NCBI RefSeq assembly: GCF_001592735.1
Contig: NZ_LUKE01000006.1
Location: 192,738 to 256,737 of the forward strand
Source: Bdellovibrio bacteriovorus
Lineage (GTDB): Bacteria; Bdellovibrionota; Bdellovibrionia; Bdellovibrionales; Bdellovibrionaceae
Direction: 5' to 3'
DNA: 64,000 nucleotides
Each line of letters starts with the position of its first letter. The first letter of the stretch is position 1. A program made the position numbers and the translations under genes. The notes below the pieces were generated by a model, which had not been told where the DNA came from, made no database searches, and worked only from the letters and a program-made list of their open reading frames with translations. This document shows positions 23,882 through 30,846 of this stretch, piece by piece.

Positions 23882-25498
23882 ATGCGGAGACTTTACACAC
23901 TGGTTTTGGTCCTGGCCATGATGGCTGGTTGTGCACATAAAAATGATGGTGCTTCAACAAAACAAATCCCAGGAACGGGACCAACCTCGGAATCAGAGAT
24001 CAAAGACATCTCTTCATTCCGTTTGTCTGATCCGGAAGGCCCTAAGGTGGTCGATCAGGAGTTGGAAACAATTCCTACAGAAGTAAATCCCTTGGTTGAA
24101 AAGTGGATTGCCTATTTCCAAGGACGGGGACGTCCTCATATGGAACGTTACTTAGCTCGTTCCACTCGTTATGAAAAACTAATGAAAAAAGTTTTGCGTG
24201 ATAACGGTCTTCCTGAAGACTTGTTCTATATCGCATTGATTGAGTCCGGATTTAGTTCGCATGCCACCTCGCACGCTTCGGCGGTCGGTTACTGGCAGTT
24301 TATTCGCGGAACGGGAAAACGGTATGGTTTAGAGATCACACCGTTTGTGGACGAACGTCGTGACCCGGTATTTGCCACGCAAGCGGCGGCTGAATATTTC
24401 AAAGGTTTATATTCAGTTTTTGGATCTTGGTATTTGGCGATGGCTTCTTACAACGTGGGTGAAAACCGGGTGAAGCGTGAAGTGATGAATCACTACACGC
24501 GTGATTTTTGGGAGCTAGCTCGTAAAAAACGTTTGCCTAAAGAAACAATCAATTACGTTCCTAAATTTATTGCGGCAAAAATGATCGCTAAAGAACCAGA
24601 TAAATATGGTTTCGGCGAAATCGATTACTTGCCACCAATTGAGTTTGATCACATCACTTTGACTAAAGCAGTGAATCTTCGCGCGATGGCCGATAAGTTG
24701 TCTTTGAACTATGAAGACTTCAAAGCTTTGAATCCTCGTTTTAAAGGTGAAGTGGCGACGCTGAAAGGTTCTGATTTGGTTTTACGTATTCCTCCAGGGA
24801 TGACAGAAACGGCCGTTGTGGCGGCAAATGAATCCGTGGTTGAAAGTGTGCAGTTCATCGCCGACTCGGGCGATACGACATCTTATCGTGTTCGTCGTGG
24901 TGATACTTTAAGCACGATTGCTCGCCGTTATCGTACGACGGTGGCCTACCTTCGTGATTTGAATGATCTTCCTCGTCGTAAACCCATGAAAGTGGGCATG
25001 CGTTTGTATGTTCCAGATCGTACACCGGTGAAAGATCGTCCAACCACCGCAGGTTCTTTGGCGAAACGTTCAAAAAATGCAGACTCCGTTGTGAAAAACA
25101 CAGTTTCGGTAAGTGCTGATGGTCGTCATTACATCGTGCAATCGGGTGATTCTTTATACACAATCGCGCGCAAGTATTCGACCAGTGTTTCTGAGCTTCA
25201 ACGCTTAAATAACATCAAACGCGGTCGTGTGTTGAAAGTAGGAATGAAAATCATCGTTCCAAATCCAGACAGCACATCCATGACTCGTGGGGTGGCGAGC
25301 TCGGTTGCTAAGGCAACCCCTGTTAAGTCAGCGCCAAAACAACGTGTTCACGTGGTTCGTCGTGGAGAAAACCTTTCCGTGATCGCGGCTCGTTACAATG
25401 TGCCATTGACCGATATCAAGCAGAAAAACAATATCCGCAATGCTTCGACACTTTTAGTGGGAACGCGCATTTTAATTCCGCCGGTCGCCTCTAATTAA
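23882..25498 (+). CDS. mltD: membrane-bound lytic transglycosylase MltD-like, three LysM
   Basis: A 538-residue lipoprotein. The leader MRRLYTLVLVLAMMAGC ends in a lipobox with C17. The SLT domain spans about 95-240, with catalytic E121 (IALIESGFSSHATS) and motifs SAVGYWQFIRGTGKRYG and WYLAMASYNVGENRV. Three LysM domains follow at roughly 338-383, 418-462 and 490-535, each beginning with the Y/H-x-V-x-x-G-(D/E)-(T/S/N)-L pattern, joined by Ser/Lys-rich linkers. LysM binds the GlcNAc of peptidoglycan. E. coli MltD has two LysM, so three is a modest expansion. It has its own short upstream region with a weak hairpin at 23811-23850. Confidence 0.96.
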   Translation: MRRLYTLVLVLAMMAGCAHKNDGASTKQIPGTGPTSESEIKDISSFRLSDPEGPKVVDQELETIPTEVNPLVEKWIAYFQGRGRPHMERYLARSTRYEKLMKKVLRDNGLPEDLFYIALIESGFSSHATSHASAVGYWQFIRGTGKRYGLEITPFVDERRDPVFATQAAAEYFKGLYSVFGSWYLAMASYNVGENRVKREVMNHYTRDFWELARKKRLPKETINYVPKFIAAKMIAKEPDKYGFGEIDYLPPIEFDHITLTKAVNLRAMADKLSLNYEDFKALNPRFKGEVATLKGSDLVLRIPPGMTETAVVAANESVVESVQFIADSGDTTSYRVRRGDTLSTIARRYRTTVAYLRDLNDLPRRKPMKVGMRLYVPDRTPVKDRPTTAGSLAKRSKNADSVVKNTVSVSADGRHYIVQSGDSLYTIARKYSTSVSELQRLNNIKRGRVLKVGMKIIVPNPDSTSMTRGVASSVAKATPVKSAPKQRVHVVRRGENLSVIAARYNVPLTDIKQKNNIRNASTLLVGTRILIPPVASN

Positions 25499-25518
25499 GC
25501 TTAAGCTCATCAGAAAAC

Positions 25519-25551
25519 AAAAAAGGAATTGGTGAACCAATTCCTTTTTTT
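25519..25551. terminator. bidirectional rho-independent terminator
   Basis: AAAAAAGGAATTGG (25519-25532), loop TGAA, CCAATTCCTTTTTTT. T runs on both strands serve the convergent genes on either side. Confidence 0.92.
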
Positions 25552-25570
25552 GTTTTAACGTCTTAAAAAA

Positions 25571-26671
25571 TTAAAAGCGCTCTTCGATATGAAAACCTTT
25601 GATTGCCTCGCGAATCAGGTTTCCCTTAATGCTAAAATAAGGTGTCGCGGTTTTATTGATAATTTCGGATCGGCGCCCTTGATAAAGATAGTACATATAA
25701 TTTTGCAGGGTCTCTTCGGTAATGCCCGGATGTTGATCGGCGCGATTGCGAATCTGTATTAAGAACTCTGCTGATTTTCCTAAAGTGGCAATGGCCGCTT
25801 TTTCGGGGTCGTACAGATCTTCTTTTTCTATACCATAGTGCTTGGTGATCAATTCTGGAATGTCTTTGATTTGGGTGGGTCCGCGGCTGTTATCAGAGGT
25901 GTCAAGGCCATTGCCTTTTCTTAAGGACACGATGTAGGGAACCATTTCTTTAAAGCGATAAGTCCAGCTTTTTCCGAAATTAGTTTCCGGAGCTAAAACC
26001 CCATAAGCAAATTCAGCTAACAGGTTGTATTCGTCGTTTTCTAACTTATAGATCTCCATCAAACGAGGTTTTTGTTTTTCTAATGCTTGAACATAGCGCT
26101 GACTAAAGCGATCCGTGCGATCTGTGGTGAAGCGAGTTTCATGGACTGTATAGTTGCGAGGCGTGTAGTTAAACTCTTTTAAATTTTTCAGCACATCTTC
26201 AGAGTTAAATGTGATATGGCGGTTGCGAATACGAAAGCGATGGGCCGTTGTCTCGGGGACTACATACAAAACCATCCCCTTAGTTAAAGGCGGAGTTTCG
26301 GTGGTGAAAAATAATCCATGAGCAGATTGATCTTTTTCCGCGCGCGCAAAATAAACACCGCCTTTCACTCCCAAAAGGGAATAAATTCCAGAGCCCCCTT
26401 TGGCAAGCTCATCACCGGCGTAAGTTTTAACTTTTAACGTGGCTAAACGCTGGGCTTTTTCATCTAGGACATAAAGCATTTTGGTTTTCTTGTCTAAAAT
26501 TGCGTAAGGGGAAGGATTTTGCCGCTGATAATAGTCGATAACGATCAGGTCACCCAAAGTATTGGAATACTTCTTAAGGTCATTATACCGTTCATAATCC
26601 TGATCCGTGAGGGCCGATGTGGCCGGCAGGGAAAGTAAGATGGACATGGTAAATAAAAGCAGCTTTTTCAT
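25571..26671 (-). CDS. secreted protein with YkuD-like and lysozyme-like regions
   Basis: A 366-residue exported protein when started at ATG 26671, giving MKKLLLFTMSILLSLPATSA. The open frame continues 37 codons upstream, but that leaves the signal sequence internal. The first third (YAILDKKTKMLYVLDEKAQRLATLKVKTYAGDE) resembles the entry strands of L,D-transpeptidase (YkuD) domains, but the later HGLFFTTETPP region lacks the catalytic HxxC-type Cys; the mature protein has none. The last third (FAYGVLAPETNFGKS, SRGPTQIKDIPE, DLYDPEKAAIATLGKSAEFL) resembles the E-x-x-x-x motif, GxxQI and helix pattern of transglycosylase folds. The cell-wall role is inferred. It converges with mltD. Confidence 0.72.
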   Translation of the reverse strand: MKKLLLFTMSILLSLPATSALTDQDYERYNDLKKYSNTLGDLIVIDYYQRQNPSPYAILDKKTKMLYVLDEKAQRLATLKVKTYAGDELAKGGSGIYSLLGVKGGVYFARAEKDQSAHGLFFTTETPPLTKGMVLYVVPETTAHRFRIRNRHITFNSEDVLKNLKEFNYTPRNYTVHETRFTTDRTDRFSQRYVQALEKQKPRLMEIYKLENDEYNLLAEFAYGVLAPETNFGKSWTYRFKEMVPYIVSLRKGNGLDTSDNSRGPTQIKDIPELITKHYGIEKEDLYDPEKAAIATLGKSAEFLIQIRNRADQHPGITEETLQNYMYYLYQGRRSEIINKTATPYFSIKGNLIREAIKGFHIEERF

Positions 26672-26803
26672 GCTCTTAGACCAGAGCAATGCCGGTGCCA
26701 CCGAAAGCGTCGCTAAAGTGTCTATATCGTTACTCGTTCCCAAAAGGTGTTTCATTATGAGATGAACTTCGTTTGATGACAAAACTTGGTAGTCAGGTAG
26801 GAC

Positions 26804-26817
26804 TTGTTAATTAACAA
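26804..26817. promoter_or_regulatory. 14-bp perfect palindrome, possible operator
   Basis: TTGTTAATTAACAA, a complete palindrome between the divergent genes starting at 26671 and 26882. It could be a dimeric repressor site; no regulator is identified. Confidence 0.4.
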
Positions 26818-26881
26818 TGTGTACGCTTAGTAAAGTTTTGCATGTTTGCTTCCAAAATTTTACCCAGCTATGCTCATATCT

Positions 26882-27478
26882 ATGAAGAAATGGATAGCGG
26901 TCACGATCTGGATACTCTGTGTGGGAGTGGGACTTCAATTTCTTTGGTCCTATGAAAACAAAGCAGCGATCAGTAAAAAAGCGCCCTTAAGAATTCCGGC
27001 TTCACATTCTATCACCTTGGACGCACGTCGGCCGACGGTGGTAGTTTTTGCGCATCCTTATTGTCCTTGTTCGCGGGCAAGCCTTGTCCAGTTAGAAAGA
27101 ATTTTTGGTACGTTTGAAAATAAATTAAGTGCCCGTATTTACTTTTATAAACCAAAAGGGCAGACCGACGAGTGGCTAAAAACGGAATTGTGGCGAATGG
27201 CTTCGCGCTTTCCCAACACCGCGATCACCCCGGATCACGAAGGGTATGAAGCCAAACGATTTGGCGCAACAACTTCAGGGGAAGTTTTTGTGTACTCTCC
27301 GGATGGAGCCATGCTTTTTCATGGCGGCTTAACGGCCTCGCGGGGACACGAGGGGGACAGTGTTGGCACCCGCAGCTTAGAGCAAATCGTGCATCAAGGT
27401 TTCAGCGAAGTGGTTGAGGCTGCTGTTTTTGGATGCTCGCTTTTTCAAAATACCAAAGACACCTTCGGGGGATCTTAG
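26882..27478 (+). CDS. membrane-anchored thioredoxin-fold protein with CPC motif
   Basis: A 198-residue protein, start ATG 26882 (MKKWIAVTIWILCVGVGLQFLW), with one N-terminal membrane anchor. The periplasmic part has a thioredoxin-like strand-turn RRPTVVVFAHPYCPCSRASLVQLERIF, where the redox site is Cys-Pro-Cys in place of Cys-x-x-Cys. An ITPDHEGYEAKRFGATTSGEVFVYSPDGAMLFHGG segment matches the cis-Pro-strand end of the fold. It may be a redox or metal-binding (copper-type) protein; the CPC supports either. Its stop abuts the start of the histidine kinase gene, so the two are made together and probably act together. Confidence 0.8.
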   Translation: MKKWIAVTIWILCVGVGLQFLWSYENKAAISKKAPLRIPASHSITLDARRPTVVVFAHPYCPCSRASLVQLERIFGTFENKLSARIYFYKPKGQTDEWLKTELWRMASRFPNTAITPDHEGYEAKRFGATTSGEVFVYSPDGAMLFHGGLTASRGHEGDSVGTRSLEQIVHQGFSEVVEAAVFGCSLFQNTKDTFGGS

Positions 27479-28798
27479 ATGGAAAATTCCAGCTATCTTC
27501 CTGAAGCTCAAGCCTTGCAAGAAGTTCGTCAGCACGATAACTACGTCAAGATCGATCGTGCTTTTGGTTGGCTGATGATCGGGCAGTGGGTGTTTGGAAT
27601 TTTGGCGGCCGTGGTGATTTCGCCCTACACCTGGATTGGCGAGGCCAAACAGGTGCACCTTCACGTGTGGGCCTCCGTCCTGCTGGGGGGCTTGATTTGT
27701 CTTTTTCCATTTTATTTAAGTCGTCGTCAGGCGGGTGATTTTCTTACTCGTCATGTGATGGCGGTGGCGCAGCTTTTATATTCATCGTTATTGATTCACT
27801 TGATGGGCGGGCGGATCGAGGCCCATTTTCATATATTTGGATCATTGGCTTTTTTAGCCTACTATCGTGATGCCAAAGTGATCTACACGGCTTCGGTGGT
27901 CACTGTCTTAGATCATTTGATCCGGGGTTATATTTATCCTTTATCTGTGTACGGAGTTTTAAATGCTTCAGAGTGGCGGTGGCTAGAGCATACCGCGTGG
28001 GTGATTTTTGAAGATGTCTTTTTATTGATCGCAATTAAAAATGGCCTGCATGAAATTAAGAAAAGCACGATGTATGAAGCCGCTCTGATCAAAGAGCGCG
28101 AGCGAGCTTTGAATCTTTCAAAAATCAAAACTAGATTTTTATCTAATATGAGTCACGAAATTCGCACGCCATTAAACAGCATTGTGGGCTACAGTGATTT
28201 ATTAGGGCAGACGCCGTTGAACCCGGAACAACAGCAGTATATCGGCACGATTCATCGTTGTACCGAATCGCTATTGGGGGTGGTGAATGATGTCTTAGAT
28301 ATCAGCCGAATTGAAAGCGGGCGTTTGACGGTGGAAAAAGGGGCTTTTGATATTCGTGAACTGCAATCCACTTTGCAGGGAATTTTTGCCGTTCAGTGCG
28401 AAAAAAAGAAAATCCAATTGCGCGTGATTACCGAGGGCGATTGGCCGCCGATGGTCACGGGAGATCGTCATCGCTTGCAGCAGGTCTTAGTGAATCTTTT
28501 AGGAAATGCGGTCAAATTCACGCAAGAGGGTTCGGTTCACTTGCACCTTCGTCGGGACGGCGATTGTGCGATTTGGTCGGTCAGTGACACGGGCATCGGC
28601 ATTCGACCCGAGAATCAGGAATTAGTTTTTGGTCCTTTCACGCAAGAAGATGCCTCCACGGCTCGCAAATTTGGCGGCTCAGGCTTAGGCCTGACGATAA
28701 GTCGTGCGCTTGTAGAGCAAATGGGTGGTGAATTAAAAATGCAAAGCACCCCAGGGGTGGGATCTGTTTTTGAATTTTCCGTGAAAGTCATTGAGTAG
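27479..28798 (+). CDS. multi-pass membrane sensor histidine kinase
   Basis: A 439-residue kinase. The N-terminal 190 residues form five or six membrane segments with an unusual set of His (H60, H62, H107, H116, H118, H146) in conserved-looking blocks VHLHVWASVLLGG, HLMGGRIEAHFHIFGSLAFLAYYRD and LDHLIRGYIYPLS. A short coiled coil leads to HisKA with phosphorylated H226 (NMSHEIRTPLNSIVG). The ATPase domain has an N box (NLLGNAVKFT), G1 (DTGIGI) and G2 (GGSGLGLTIS). There is no receiver or HPt domain and no response regulator beside it. The coupled CPC thioredoxin-like gene suggests redox or metal sensing; this is inference. Confidence 0.92.
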   Translation: MENSSYLPEAQALQEVRQHDNYVKIDRAFGWLMIGQWVFGILAAVVISPYTWIGEAKQVHLHVWASVLLGGLICLFPFYLSRRQAGDFLTRHVMAVAQLLYSSLLIHLMGGRIEAHFHIFGSLAFLAYYRDAKVIYTASVVTVLDHLIRGYIYPLSVYGVLNASEWRWLEHTAWVIFEDVFLLIAIKNGLHEIKKSTMYEAALIKERERALNLSKIKTRFLSNMSHEIRTPLNSIVGYSDLLGQTPLNPEQQQYIGTIHRCTESLLGVVNDVLDISRIESGRLTVEKGAFDIRELQSTLQGIFAVQCEKKKIQLRVITEGDWPPMVTGDRHRLQQVLVNLLGNAVKFTQEGSVHLHLRRDGDCAIWSVSDTGIGIRPENQELVFGPFTQEDASTARKFGGSGLGLTISRALVEQMGGELKMQSTPGVGSVFEFSVKVIE

Positions 28799-28825
28799 GA
28801 ATTTAGATTCCTGTTGCGCCTAAAA

Positions 28826-28863
28826 AAGTGCTTGCGAGGAATCGTCTGTGATAACTCGCAAGC
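28826..28863 (-). terminator. rho-independent terminator of the riboswitch RNA
   Basis: On the minus strand GCTTGCGAG, a 16-nt loop, CTCGCAAGC, then ACTTTTTT. It ends the non-coding RNA and does not face the kinase gene. Confidence 0.9.
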
Positions 28864-28947
28864 TAAGGGGAATGAAACCAATCCTTGTATGTATATAACT
28901 TTGAACCTTCCATATGCACACCTCTGATTCCTCAGGTGACTCATTGA

Positions 28948-29034
28948 CCTTTGGCAGCTGGCTGACATGGCTTGCGCCGACATCCCTTTAGCTTTGCGTC
29001 CCAGCGTTTCCACTGGTTTGCCTTGAGGCAAAGG
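28948..29034 (-). promoter_or_regulatory. class I cyclic-di-GMP riboswitch aptamer (GEMM-I)
   Basis: On the minus strand the order is CCTTTG (P1 5'), GGCAAACC (29015-29022 region), a stem CAGTGG/CGCTGG capped by a GAAA tetraloop, GGGACGCAAAGC, AAGGG, a variable stem, then GTCAGCCAGCTGCC and CAAAGG (P1 3'). These are the hallmark blocks of GEMM-I, including the GNRA tetraloop and its CC-rich receptor stem. Nothing beyond the aptamer looks like a gene control platform for a downstream gene. Confidence 0.93.
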
Positions 29035-29328
29035 AAGGATCTAAATCCTAACGAGTATAACCCTAGGAACCTCCTTTGAGTTATTTATCGCCCCGGCCGG
29101 GCCGAAGCATCCCGTAGATCCAACCTTAAATGTTTATCCGTCATTCTTTATCGAGGCCCAGACCGCATTAAACCTCGTGGTAGCAATCCTGGTGATTCGC
29201 ACGTCACTTCGGTGGTTCGTCATGATGATCATGTATTCTATGTTTCATCTCGCGTCCTTTCTTAGCTGGCCCAATAAGCATTCGCCTACCCGTGGTAAGC
29301 CTCACGAGCCTTCGGTTTCAACTCTTTT

Positions 29329-29358
29329 AGGATAGCTCGACCAAAGTTTTGTTTTCAA
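29329..29358 (-). promoter_or_regulatory. candidate promoter of the riboswitch RNA
   Basis: On the minus strand TTGAAA (29358-29353), 18 bases, TATCCT (29334-29329), placing the RNA start near 29322. Assigned by eye. Confidence 0.45.
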
Positions 29359-29450
29359 GAGGGTGAGATTCGATTCTCAAAATACGTCACAAAAAAGCGG
29401 AAAATCGTCTCGAGTGCAGAAAATCGGGGTGTTTTGTGTTTAAGGATGAA

Positions 29451-29484
29451 ACGAAAAAAGTCCTCCATGGGCATGACCTGGAGG
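29451..29484 (-). terminator. rho-independent terminator of the VOC gene
   Basis: On the minus strand CCTCCA, an 11-nt loop, TGGAGG, then ACTTTTTTCG, just after the VOC gene's stop. It insulates the riboswitch RNA from upstream transcription. Confidence 0.85.
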
Positions 29485-29494
29485 AACCAAAGAA

Positions 29495-29857
29495 TTATAA
29501 ATCTGCTTCCAAACCAAAAACGTTACCGTAAGGATCTTTTATTTGCACGATGGTTCTTTTAACTTCGTCCACTCTAAGAGGTCCACGATACACTTGACCA
29601 TCTAGACTCTTAGCTTTGGCAATAGCGTTCTCCAGATTGTCGACCAACCAGTAACCCACCGATCCTCCCGTGGACAGAGGTGACTTTTGATCTGCGAGAG
29701 AGATATCAAAAAGAGTATTTCCAATTCTGAAAGAGGCGAAGTTTTCTAAATCCTCGATAGGTTCAATACCAAAAAAAGATTTGTACCAGTCTCGACTGTT
29801 TTGAACGTTTGATACACAAATACGGATGGTTGCGAAATTTCTGATATTAAATGCCAT
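29495..29857 (-). CDS. VOC-family (glyoxalase/bleomycin-resistance fold) protein
   Basis: A 120-residue VOC-fold protein made of two beta-alpha-beta-beta-beta units. IRICVSNVQNSRDWYKSFFGIEPIEDLENFASFRIGNTLFDISL and VGYWLVDNLENAIAKAKSLDGQVYRGP...IVQIKDPYGNVFGLEADL follow the family plan, with DPYGNVFGL at the usual end position. Some metal-ligand positions of true glyoxalase I are not obvious, so the substrate cannot be named. ATG 29857 is the only reasonable start. It is monocistronic with its own terminator. Confidence 0.87.
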   Translation of the reverse strand: MAFNIRNFATIRICVSNVQNSRDWYKSFFGIEPIEDLENFASFRIGNTLFDISLADQKSPLSTGGSVGYWLVDNLENAIAKAKSLDGQVYRGPLRVDEVKRTIVQIKDPYGNVFGLEADL

Positions 29858-29933
29858 GTCTTGATACTAAATATTTTTGCAAAAGAGTCATGAGATTATT
29901 GAGTGGTTTGAATATTTTTATGGAATCATAGAC

Positions 29934-29961
29934 GGGTGCGCGGGTTGTCCCTTGCGCACCC
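29934..29961. terminator. GC-rich hairpin after the GST gene
   Basis: GGGTGCGC (29934-29941) and GCGCACCC (29954-29961) form a stable hairpin. No T run follows on either strand, so it is a weak terminator candidate or an RNA-stabilising structure. Confidence 0.4.
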
Positions 29962-29996
29962 ACGAAGGTGAAATGGATTTGAGCGCGGAAAATATT

Positions 29997-30659
29997 TTAC
30001 CACGCACTGCCGCGGGCGATGCCTAGCCGGTCTTCGTAATTTTCTAGAACTTTGATAAACGCCGGACGTTCCTCACAGCGCTTTCGGTATTTTTCAATCT
30101 GAGGATAACCGCTTAGAACTTCGTTTTTCCGTAGTTCGCGAAGCACGCACACAAAAATAATATCCGCGACGGTGAACACATCACCGGTAATAAATTCTTG
30201 ATTTTTCAACATGTCGTCGATGGTCGGTAAGAATTGTCCTAAAACTTCGACGTACCAAGGGCGTAAAGCTTTTAAGTGAGGATTGTTGTCCCCTTGAAGA
30301 TCCGCAAATAAAATCGGCAACGCAAAAAGTTCGATATTGTTTAAGGATGTGATCAACCAACGATACACTTGCGCCCGTCCTTGAAGGTCGGAAGGGATCA
30401 GCTTTCCGGATTTTTCTGCTAGGTATAGCAGGATGGCGCCGGATTCAGTGAGAACGTACCCATTATCATCAATGGCCGGGACTTGTTTGAAGGGCGATAC
30501 GTCGGCAAACCAAGTTTCTTCTTGCAATCCCTTCGGACCACAATCAAGTCCTACGGTTTCATAAGCTATCCCGCATTCCTCTAAAGTCCACATCGCACGG
30601 ATGTCACGCGTGTATCCCCAAAGAAATGGTGGCAGTGATTTGAAAACGTAAACTTTCAT
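29997..30659 (-). CDS. glutathione S-transferase family protein
   Basis: A 220-residue GST. Start ATG 30659 (MKVYVFKSLPPFLWGYTRD) is preferred over the longer frame because AAGGAT lies upstream and the thioredoxin domain begins there. The N-terminal domain carries the cis-Pro turn KQVPAIDDNGYVLTESGAILLYLAEKSG, whose E-S pair binds the glutathione gamma-glutamyl group. The C-terminal all-helical domain contains ITGDVFTVADIIFVCVL, the N-capping-box region of GSTs. Role likely in detoxification or thiol chemistry; the substrate is unknown. Monocistronic. Confidence 0.92.
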   Translation of the reverse strand: MKVYVFKSLPPFLWGYTRDIRAMWTLEECGIAYETVGLDCGPKGLQEETWFADVSPFKQVPAIDDNGYVLTESGAILLYLAEKSGKLIPSDLQGRAQVYRWLITSLNNIELFALPILFADLQGDNNPHLKALRPWYVEVLGQFLPTIDDMLKNQEFITGDVFTVADIIFVCVLRELRKNEVLSGYPQIEKYRKRCEERPAFIKVLENYEDRLGIARGSAW

Positions 30660-30846
30660 CAGTGATCCTTGCTTAGGATGAAGTGACTGTTGAATATACA
30701 AAATAGCATTGTGCCCGCGTCGGGTCATGACCTAATATAAATCAACAGAGTGCCAAGCGACAAAAGCCCCATTGGTTTTACTCAAAAACCCTTGGCTATC
30801 ATTGAGGGATCGCCCGTTTTGCATTTATATAATTCTAGGGAGGCTT

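Larger units (their letters stand above)
28822..29320 (-). ncRNA. long c-di-GMP riboswitch RNA, merRNA-like
   Basis: A gene-free stretch that reads as one minus-strand RNA of about 500 nt. It has promoter-like boxes upstream (29329-29358), a GEMM-I aptamer in its 3' third (28948-29034), a small CACCT/AGGTG hairpin after it, and a strong terminator at 28822-28863. No coding frame follows the aptamer: the next gene on this side (27479-28798) is on the other strand. The arrangement matches the 'massively expressed riboswitch RNA' known from Bdellovibrio, where the RNA is very abundant in attack phase and may buffer c-di-GMP. The first 280 nt have several possible hairpins and resemble nothing I know. 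The 5' end is inferred. Confidence 0.75.

Noticed and set aside
27479-28798. Hybrid histidine kinase with a receiver domain
   Set aside because: The protein ends right after the ATPase domain; there is no receiver aspartate region.
29190-29320. A second GEMM aptamer in tandem
   Set aside because: Only GGACGCGAGATG resembles the core; the GCAAACC and GCCAGCTGCC blocks are missing.
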